Assembly: GCA_963205075.1 (NCBI GenBank)
Contig: CAUJIU010000050.1
Coordinates: 1 to 64,000 of the forward strand
Source of the DNA: Pseudomonadota bacterium
GTDB taxonomy: Bacteria > Pseudomonadota > Alphaproteobacteria > Rhodobacterales > Rhodobacteraceae
Direction of reading: 5' to 3'
Length of the DNA stretch: 64,000 nt
Shown piece after piece: positions 58,014-64,000 of this stretch; position 1 is the stretch's first letter; each line of letters opens with the position of its first letter. The notes beneath the pieces were generated by a model that was given only the letters and a program-made list of their open reading frames with translations, did not search any database and had not been told where the DNA came from. The translations under genes were made by a program, and so were the position numbers.

Positions 58014-58643
58014 CTACTCCGAGCAGACATAGACCCCGCCGCCAACCGCCACCACGGTAACGGCGGCGGCGGCGAGCACGGCAGGCTGGGACATGGCGGC
58101 GGCCAGCACGGTCGATTTCAACCGGCCGAGAAAATAGCTGCGGCTGGCCTGCACGATCAGCGCCCCGGCGCCATCGTCGCGCAGGGTTTCCAGCGGGTCT
58201 GGCGGGCCGACGAAGATGCCGTCGATGCCGTCCTTGAGCTCGGTCAGGTCATCGGCGGTGCCCAGCACCCGGTCGCAGGTGGTCTTGGCGCAGCGGCCAC
58301 GGAAATTGCGCTCGCCCGGCACCAGGAGATAGCCGACATCGGCATCGCCCTCTTCCAGGCAATAGCCGGACGAGGCCCAGACGCTGGTCAGGTCGGCCAT
58401 GAAGGTCAGCACGGTCTCGGACCGGCATTGCGGCGTGGTCCCGGCGATGCGCGAAATGGCGCGCGACGGCCAGGTCAGCAGGCTTTCGCGGCGCGAAACC
58501 GCCAGATCGTCGTCGGCCCAGGCCGATTCGTCGATCTCGACATCCATGGCATTGACGCGCACGGCGCAGATCTGGGCGCTGGCCAGGGCGGGCCAGAGCA
58601 GCAGCAAGAGGGCGAGAAAGAACGGGCGCAACACCTGTCTCAT
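58014..58643 (-). CDS. hypothetical exported protein with C-terminal membrane helix
   Basis: 209 aa. Signal peptide LALLLLLWPALASAQ with cleavage near residue 23, then a cysteine-containing domain (pairs around AQICAVRVN, TTPQCRSET, SSGYCLEEG, GRCAKTTCDR) with several possible disulfides, and a C-terminal hydrophobic helix AAAAVTVVAVGGGVYVC. It is probably a periplasmic protein anchored by its C-terminal end. I do not recognise the family. It begins three bases after the helicase stop and could be co-transcribed with it. Confidence 0.65.
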   Translation of the reverse strand: MRQVLRPFFLALLLLLWPALASAQICAVRVNAMDVEIDESAWADDDLAVSRRESLLTWPSRAISRIAGTTPQCRSETVLTFMADLTSVWASSGYCLEEGDADVGYLLVPGERNFRGRCAKTTCDRVLGTADDLTELKDGIDGIFVGPPDPLETLRDDGAGALIVQASRSYFLGRLKSTVLAAAMSQPAVLAAAAVTVVAVGGGVYVCSE

Positions 58644-58646
58644 CTT

Positions 58647-60131
58647 TCAGTCGCCGCTGCGCTCCTCGAAGCTCTTGAGGATGAAGGTCGGCGTATCGTC
58701 ACCCATGCCGACCACCCGGTCGTCGCGGCGGCTGCCGCGCTCGCGGCGCGGCTCGCGCGTGGGCTCGGCGGCGGCCTCGGCCGTGGGGTGACGCTCGGGG
58801 CGCGGCTGGCGCCTGGGCGCCGCGTCCACCGGCACGGCTGCCTCGGGACCGGCCTCTGCCGGTTCGGCGCGCGGGGCCCTGGCCGGACGCTCGTCGCGCT
58901 TGGGCCGGTCCTCGCGGCGCGGACGCCGGGGCGCGCGTGCCGGTGCGGCATCGGTATCGTCATCGGTGACCGGAACGCCGGCGCCCAGCGGATTGTCCAG
59001 ACGCGGCACCGCATTGCCGATCAGCTGCTCGATCGCGGCGAGGTTCTTTTCGTCGCGCGGCGCGCAGATCATCATGGTCTTGCCCGACCGGCCGGCACGG
59101 CCGGTGCGGCCGATGCGGTGCACATAATCCTCGGCATGGCTGGGAACATCGTAGTTGAACACATGCGTCACCGCCGGAATATCGAGCCCGCGCGCCGCCA
59201 CGTCAGAGGCGCACAGAAAGCGGATCGTGCCGTCGCGGAAGCCGTCCAGCGTGCGGGTGCGCTGGCTCTGGTCCAGGTCGCCATGGATCGGTTCGGCGTT
59301 ATAGCCGTTCTTTTTCAGTGACTTGGCAACTATATCCACATCCGTCTTGCGGTTGCAGAAGATGATGGCGTTGGTGCAGGCCGCGCCTTCGCCGTCGATG
59401 ATCGCCCGCAGCAGGGCGCGCTTTTCGGTGGCCTCGCGCTCCTTGCGGCTGGCTTTGAACATCACCACGCCCTGGCTGATATTCTCGCCCGTGGTGGCGG
59501 CGCGGGCCACCTCGATGCGGGCGGGATTGTGCAGGAAGGTGTTGGTGATGCGCTCGATCTCGGGCGCCATGGTGGCCGAGAAGAACAGCGTCTGCCGGGT
59601 GAAGGGGGTCAGGTTGAAGATGCGCTCGATATCGGGGATGAAGCCCATGTCGAGCATCCGGTCGGCCTCGTCGACGACCATGATCTGCACGCCGGTCAGC
59701 AACAGCTTGCCACGCTCGAAATGGTCGAGCAGGCGGCCCGGAGTGGCGATCAGCACGTCGACGCCCCGGTCGATCAGCAGGTCCTGTTCCTTGAACGAGA
59801 CCCCGCCGATCAACAGCGCCTTGGTCAGCTTGGTGTATTTGGCGTAGGTGTCAAAGTTCTCGGCCACCTGGGCGGCCAGCTCGCGCGTGGGGCACAGCAC
59901 CAGGCTGCGCGGCATCCGCGCCCGCGCCCGGCCACGGCCCAGCAGGGTGATCATCGGCAGCACGAAGCCCGCGGTCTTGCCGGTGCCGGTCTGGGCGATG
60001 CCCAGCACGTCCTGTCCGACCAGCGCGGGCGGAATCGCGCCGGCCTGAATGGGGGTGGGAGACTCGTAACCGGCATCGGCCACGGCCTTGAGAACCTTCG
60101 GGTCGAGGTTCAGATCGGTAAATTTTGTCAT
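58647..60131 (-). CDS. DEAD-box ATP-dependent RNA helicase, RhlE-like
   Basis: 494 aa. All core motifs are present: Q motif region PTPIQAGAIPP, Walker A AQTGTGKT (46-53), PTRELAAQV, DEAD at 154-157 (VVDEADRMLD), SAT, RGLDIPAVTHVFNYD and HRIGRTGRAGR. The C-terminal third (about 385-494) is an Arg/Pro/Glu-rich low-complexity extension with repeated RPRRE/RREDRP pieces, probably disordered and RNA-binding. It unwinds structured RNA, likely in ribosome assembly or cold response. Single start at 60131; a 143-bp gap with no gene follows upstream. Confidence 0.93.
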   Translation of the reverse strand: MTKFTDLNLDPKVLKAVADAGYESPTPIQAGAIPPALVGQDVLGIAQTGTGKTAGFVLPMITLLGRGRARARMPRSLVLCPTRELAAQVAENFDTYAKYTKLTKALLIGGVSFKEQDLLIDRGVDVLIATPGRLLDHFERGKLLLTGVQIMVVDEADRMLDMGFIPDIERIFNLTPFTRQTLFFSATMAPEIERITNTFLHNPARIEVARAATTGENISQGVVMFKASRKEREATEKRALLRAIIDGEGAACTNAIIFCNRKTDVDIVAKSLKKNGYNAEPIHGDLDQSQRTRTLDGFRDGTIRFLCASDVAARGLDIPAVTHVFNYDVPSHAEDYVHRIGRTGRAGRSGKTMMICAPRDEKNLAAIEQLIGNAVPRLDNPLGAGVPVTDDDTDAAPARAPRRPRREDRPKRDERPARAPRAEPAEAGPEAAVPVDAAPRRQPRPERHPTAEAAAEPTREPRRERGSRRDDRVVGMGDDTPTFILKSFEERSGD

Positions 60132-60274
60132 GCGCGCCTTTCACTGCTACGGCTTTGGTGGCCGCATTGACAGGCGCGGCCCGCCCGGCCGTATTGCCGG
60201 GTCGTTCGGTATGTGGCGGCCATACGCTCATGTGCCGGGCAGGTCAAGGAAACTTGGTTCGGCGGCGGCGCCGG

Positions 60275-61120
60275 TCAGTTGATGCCGATCGAGCCCAGGA
60301 AGGTGTCCACGGCATCGGTATAGGCGCCCGGAGCGCCAAGTTCGGTATTGATCTGGCGGTGGCTGAGGGGCAGGGGCAGCACCTCGGCGCGCCCGCCAAG
60401 TTGCGCCACCCGTGCCGCGAAGCCGCGCGACTCATCGCAGGAGGTGCGCCGCTCCGAAGCGCAGACCAAGAGCACCGGCTCGGGCCGCGCGGTCAGCTGC
60501 GCCAAGGGCGAGGTGGCGTGCCAGAAGGCCGGGTCGGTGCCGAAGGCCTCGCGGTAGAGCCGGGCGGGGCGGCCGGACATCAGGGTTTCGACGTCGATGG
60601 CCGCCGTATCCAGCGCCACGGTGCCGCGCCAGGCGCGTGCGCCGGCGGCGCTGGCAATGGCCGGCGAGGCCGCCAGCAACAGCGCCACATGCGCCCCGGC
60701 GCTGTGGCCCATCAGCGCCATGCGGCTGCCGTCGAGCCCCAGTTCCGCGCCCTGCCGCTGCATCATGGCAACGGCGCGGGCCAGGTCCTGCGGTTGTTGC
60801 AGCGGGTCGGCCTCGGGCAGCAGGCGGGTATTGACCGAGACACAGCCCAGCCCGCGGCCGGTCCAGTGGTCGGCCTTGGCCTGCCAGACCGAGGGCAGGC
60901 TGCTGTCGCCGCGCCGCCAGCCGCCGCCGTGCAGCATGGCGATGAAGGCCACCGGCGCCGTGGTGCGCGGGGGCAGGTAGATGTCGAAACTCTGTTGCGG
61001 ATCAGTGCCATAGGCGATGTTGCGCTGAACGCGCATCGCCGCGGCCACGGCCGGAAGGGCGGGCAGGGTGAGGGCAGCGACGGCGCCAAGGGCAACGGCA
61101 CGGCGGGTCAAACCAGGCAT
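60275..61120 (-). CDS. alpha/beta-hydrolase with N-terminal signal
   Basis: 281 aa. MPGLTRRAVALGAVAALTLP is a signal-like start with a twin arginine, so it may use the Tat route; cleavage near ALPAVAAA (residue 28). LHGGGWRRGDSS is the HGGG oxyanion motif of the hormone-sensitive-lipase group, GHSAGAHVALLLA (139-151) the nucleophile elbow with S140, and the final PLSHRQIN the catalytic histidine. A carboxylesterase or peptidase-like hydrolase of unknown substrate, exported. No operon partner is evident. Confidence 0.82.
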   Translation of the reverse strand: MPGLTRRAVALGAVAALTLPALPAVAAAMRVQRNIAYGTDPQQSFDIYLPPRTTAPVAFIAMLHGGGWRRGDSSLPSVWQAKADHWTGRGLGCVSVNTRLLPEADPLQQPQDLARAVAMMQRQGAELGLDGSRMALMGHSAGAHVALLLAASPAIASAAGARAWRGTVALDTAAIDVETLMSGRPARLYREAFGTDPAFWHATSPLAQLTARPEPVLLVCASERRTSCDESRGFAARVAQLGGRAEVLPLPLSHRQINTELGAPGAYTDAVDTFLGSIGIN

Positions 61121-61177
61121 GTCAGGTCCTTTCGTCAGAACCCCCGTGAAACGGGTGCGACGGCGGTTTCCGTCGCG

Positions 61178-62773
61178 TCAGACCATCATTTCCTTGGTCG
61201 CGGTCAGCGTGATCTCCGGCTGGTCGCGTGTCACCCGGTCGATGTCCCATTGCAGGCGGGTCAGGTAGACCAGATCGCCGTCATTGTCGCTGGCAATATG
61301 CTGCTTGTTGGTCGAGACGAACTTTTCCAGCACCGCCTTGTCACCCGACATCCAGCGGGCAGAGGTGAATTGCGACGGTTCGAACCGCACCGGCAGGCCG
61401 TATTCCAGCTCGATCCGGCTGGCCAGCACCTCGAATTGCAGCTGCCCGACCACGCCGACGATGAAGCCCGAGCCGATCATCGGCTTGAACACCTTGGCGG
61501 CGCCTTCCTCGGCAAACTGCATCAGCGCCTTTTCCAGATGCTTGGCCTTCATCGGGTCGCCGGCGCGCACGGTTTGCAGCAGTTCCGGCGCGAAGGAGGG
61601 GATGCCGGTGGCGCGGATCGCCTCGCCCTCGGTCAGCGTGTCGCCGATGCGCAGCTGGCCGTGGTTGGGGATGCCGATGATGTCTCCGGCCCAGGCCTCC
61701 TCGGCCAGTTCGCGGTCGGCGGCCAGGAACAGCACCGGGTTGGTGATCGCCATCGGCTTTTTCGACCGCACATGCATCAGCTTCATGCCGCGCAGGAAAT
61801 GCCCCGAGGCCAGGCGCACGAAGGCCACCCGGTCGCGGTGCTTGGGGTCCATGTTGGCCTGCACCTTGAAGACGAACCCCGCCACCGTCGGCTCGGCGGG
61901 GTCGATATGGCGCGGCTCGGCGGCCTGCGGCTGTGGCTCGGGGCCATAGGTGCCGATGCCGTCCATCAGCTCCTTGACGCCGAAGGAATTGATGGCGGAG
62001 CCGAACCAGATCGGGGTCATATGGCCCTCGAGCACCGCCCTGGGGTCGAGCGCGGGCAAAAGCTCGCGCGCCATCTCGACCTCGTCCCGCAACTTGGCCA
62101 GCAGGTTGGCCGGCACATGCTTGGCCAGCAAAGGATCGTCCAGGCCCTTGATCTCGATGGTTTCGGCGACGCGGTTGCGATCGGCGCGGTCCATCAGCTC
62201 CAGCCGGTCGCGCAGGATGTCATAGCAGCCGATGAAGTCGCGCCCGGTGCCGATGGGCCATGAGGCGGGGGTGACGTCGATGGCGAGGTTTTCCTGGATC
62301 TCGTCGATGATCTCGAAGGTGTCGCGGCTCTCGCGGTCCATCTTGTTGCAGAAGGTCAGGATCGGCAGGTCGCGCAGGCGGCAGACCTCGAACAGCTTGC
62401 GGGTCTGGCTCTCGACACCCTTGGCGCCGTCGATCACCATCACCGCCGCATCCACCGCCGTCAGCGTGCGATAGGTATCTTCGGAGAAATCCGAGTGGCC
62501 GGGCGTGTCAACGAGGTTGAAGCGGAACTGGCGGTAGTCGAACGACATCGCCGAGGCCGAGACCGAGATGCCCCGGTCCTTTTCCATCTGCATGAAGTCA
62601 GACCGGGTGCGCCGCGCCTCGCCCTTGGCGCGGACCTGGCCGGCCATCTGGATGGCGCCGCCGAACAGCAGGAACTTTTCGGTCAGCGTGGTCTTGCCGG
62701 CGTCGGGATGCGAGATGATCGCAAAGGTCCGGCGGCGGGCAATCTCGGGGGGCAGGGGCGCGCGATTGGTCAT
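61178..62773 (-). CDS. prfC: peptide chain release factor 3
   Basis: 531 aa. A translational GTPase that frees RF1 and RF2 from the ribosome. G1 ISHPDAGKTTLTEK (20-33), G3 FNLVDTPGHSDFSED (85-99), G4 FCNKMDRES (141-149) and the C-terminal RF3-specific EVLASRIELEYGLPV are present, and MQMEKDRGISVSASAMSF is the switch I region. Full length, start at 62773. Its terminator region (61121-61177) shows only the gap to the hydrolase. Confidence 0.96.
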   Translation of the reverse strand: MTNRAPLPPEIARRRTFAIISHPDAGKTTLTEKFLLFGGAIQMAGQVRAKGEARRTRSDFMQMEKDRGISVSASAMSFDYRQFRFNLVDTPGHSDFSEDTYRTLTAVDAAVMVIDGAKGVESQTRKLFEVCRLRDLPILTFCNKMDRESRDTFEIIDEIQENLAIDVTPASWPIGTGRDFIGCYDILRDRLELMDRADRNRVAETIEIKGLDDPLLAKHVPANLLAKLRDEVEMARELLPALDPRAVLEGHMTPIWFGSAINSFGVKELMDGIGTYGPEPQPQAAEPRHIDPAEPTVAGFVFKVQANMDPKHRDRVAFVRLASGHFLRGMKLMHVRSKKPMAITNPVLFLAADRELAEEAWAGDIIGIPNHGQLRIGDTLTEGEAIRATGIPSFAPELLQTVRAGDPMKAKHLEKALMQFAEEGAAKVFKPMIGSGFIVGVVGQLQFEVLASRIELEYGLPVRFEPSQFTSARWMSGDKAVLEKFVSTNKQHIASDNDGDLVYLTRLQWDIDRVTRDQPEITLTATKEMMV

Positions 62774-62824
62774 GATGCGCCGCTATAGTGGGCGGCGGGC
62801 CAAAGGGCAATCGGCCCGGCCGGA

Positions 62825-63838
62825 TCAGGAAGATGACGAGGCGCGGCGCAGCAATTCCACCGCATCGGGGGCCGAAAGCAGGCTTTCCTGCACTTCGTAG
62901 TCCTGATGCGCCCGGTGACGGTGCCCGCCGCGATTGCCCTTGAGCGGGCGGGTCACCTCCTGCGGCAGGGCGGCATCGGTGCGCGGGTCGATCAAGAGCG
63001 ATTCCGCGGCGATGCCTTCGGCATAGATGATCTGGTGGTCGTCAAAGAGCAGCTGGAAGTAATCGACAAACCCGCCGTCAAGCTGCACCACCGAGGTGCC
63101 GTTGATCAGATGGCGCACCTTGACCAGCACCTCGGACCGCCCGGCACCGAGCCGGTCCTGCCGCTGATAGACAAAGAGCCGGTGGTCCGGGCTGACGATC
63201 AGGTCGTTCTCGTTGTGCAACGTGCCCTCGCGGATCATCACCGGGGCAAAGGCGCCGACCGCGCGCAGGGTGGACAAGCCGATCCAGCGGATCTCCTGCG
63301 CGCCGTCGTCTCGGGTCAGGACCCGGTCGCCGACCGTCAGATCCTCGATCGGCACCTGCTGGCCCGAGGCCAGCGTGATCCTCGTGCCGCGCGTGAACGA
63401 GACGCAGGCCACTTCGGCAAAGCGGGTGGTGGCGGCGTGGCGGTCAACGCCCACCAGCCGGTAATCGGTCTTGGGGGACAATGGCGCCAGCGGCAGGAAA
63501 TAGGTCGCCTCGGCCCCGCCGCCCTCGACCTCGACCAGTATCAGCGCCTCGCAGGTCTGCCCGTCGCGGCCCATCAGCGTCAGGCAACTGTCAAGATAGA
63601 CCGGGTTGCCGCTCTTGCCGAGCGCGCCCTGTGAGGCCACGCGAAAGCGCGGCTCGGTATCGCTGATCTGCAGGCAGAGCCGGTCGCGCCGGGCGCGCGA
63701 GGACAGCCAGTAGATGTCATCGAGCACCAGTTCATCGGCAAAGGTGACCGCCTCGCCCTGCGCCACGCCGTCGGCCACCCGGAAATCATCGGCCGGGTAG
63801 ACGAGCACGGTTTGCAGGGTCTGGGGGTCGTCGGTCAT
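62825..63838 (-). CDS. Hint-domain protein (Hint_2, Rhodobacterales type)
   Basis: 337 aa. Residues 1-142 form a strand-rich N-terminal domain (YPADDFRVADGVAQGEAVTF, then QISDTEPRFRVASQGALG). The Hint domain starts at C145 with CVSFTRGTRITLASGQQVPI, continues with DLTVGDRVLTRDDGAQEIRW and NDLIVSPDHRLFV (H219 of the TxxH-like block). The autoprocessing cysteine and histidine are present, so self-cleavage is possible, but no C-extein is visible; the protein ends in a basic, charged tail. ATG at 63838 is used because longer forms lack conserved sequence. It is head to head with the gene at 63983. Confidence 0.85.
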   Translation of the reverse strand: MTDDPQTLQTVLVYPADDFRVADGVAQGEAVTFADELVLDDIYWLSSRARRDRLCLQISDTEPRFRVASQGALGKSGNPVYLDSCLTLMGRDGQTCEALILVEVEGGGAEATYFLPLAPLSPKTDYRLVGVDRHAATTRFAEVACVSFTRGTRITLASGQQVPIEDLTVGDRVLTRDDGAQEIRWIGLSTLRAVGAFAPVMIREGTLHNENDLIVSPDHRLFVYQRQDRLGAGRSEVLVKVRHLINGTSVVQLDGGFVDYFQLLFDDHQIIYAEGIAAESLLIDPRTDAALPQEVTRPLKGNRGGHRHRAHQDYEVQESLLSAPDAVELLRRASSSS

Positions 63839-63982
63839 GGCTGCCTGATGCGGGGTTGCGGTTGGCTCTGTTCCTGGACCACTATTACGGCGATTGAGGG
63901 TCAACAATCTGTCAATTCGGGTGCGATTGTTCCCAACTATTCTGACGCAGCCCGCATCCGGGCGCAAATACGGGAGAATGAC

Positions 63983-64000
63983 ATGGATCTGGGCATCTCG
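63983..64000 (+). CDS. start of a rightward gene, possibly a short-chain dehydrogenase (cut by window edge)
   Basis: ATG at 63983 encodes MDLGIS and is preceded by GGGAGA at a proper distance. These six residues match the first residues of some SDR-family oxidoreductases, but so little is visible that the product is a guess. Confidence 0.3.

Noticed and set aside
1..64000. tRNA, rRNA, CRISPR arrays, prophage or insertion sequences.
   Set aside because: Read for typical tRNA TTCGA arms, regular repeat-spacer arrays and transposase or integrase motifs and found none; almost all bases are in assigned genes.

Overview
The window is chromosomal DNA from an alphaproteobacterium, most likely of the order Rhodobacterales (Roseobacter/Paracoccaceae type). 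The reasons are the high G+C content with strong third-position bias, a fourteen-subunit complex I operon with the small DUF5337 and DUF5333 genes characteristic of that order, a NuoE with an H3TH tail, a TTG-started fused pntA, a DUF3422 protein, RTX/Hint secreted proteins and a short dispersed element around TATTTGGGCCAAAA. I see no plasmid, phage, insertion sequence, rRNA, tRNA or CRISPR array. The genes are ordinary chromosomal ones packed into operons, many with 1-11 base overlaps of stop and start codons.

Left part (1-21.6 kb): the start of a large RTX calcium-binding surface protein (cut by the window edge), kynureninase, an ICMT-like membrane protein, the proton-translocating transhydrogenase pntAB, a pseudouridine synthase, an ornithine/lysine-type decarboxylase and a DUF3422 membrane protein. 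A peptide ABC transporter operon follows (two ATPases, binding protein, two permeases, SRPBCC protein), transcribed away from two M20 deacylases. Then come KDO transferase with moaA and a small lipoprotein.

Middle (21.6-35.3 kb): glmU-glmS-alkD in one operon, a phosphoglycolate phosphatase-like HAD protein, a DegT aminotransferase, and a complete leucine-degradation (liu-type) operon: isovaleryl-CoA dehydrogenase, both methylcrotonyl-CoA carboxylase subunits, HMG-CoA lyase and methylglutaconyl-CoA hydratase. The liu operon contains an embedded ASCH-domain gene and starts with a promoter covered by a nearly perfect 24-bp inverted repeat, probably a repressor operator. A polyphosphate kinase 2 gene closes this part.

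Right part (35.5-64 kb): one collinear run of about 22 kb carrying nuoA-nuoN and continuing into birA, coaX and the ribonuclease J gene. Seven non-subunit genes are threaded into it: two sulfotransferases between nuoC and nuoD, a membrane-anchored H3TH protein and a DUF5337 protein between nuoE and nuoF, a secreted DUF5333 protein before nuoG, a lipoprotein before nuoH, and a carboxymuconolactone-decarboxylase-fold protein before nuoJ. The sulfotransferase pair and the shared H3TH domain (NuoE tail plus a membrane-tethered copy next door) are the most unusual things here. After the operon come a secreted/membrane hypothetical protein, a DEAD-box helicase, an alpha/beta hydrolase, release factor RF3 and a Hint-domain protein, then the first codons of a rightward gene at the edge.

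Physiologically the window combines NAD(P)H economy (complex I, transhydrogenase), amino-acid catabolism (tryptophan via kynurenine, leucine, ornithine/lysine decarboxylation, peptide or N-acyl amino-acid uptake and hydrolysis) and cell-envelope supply (UDP-GlcNAc, KDO). All functional calls rest on reading the translated sequences and motifs by eye; no database search was run.
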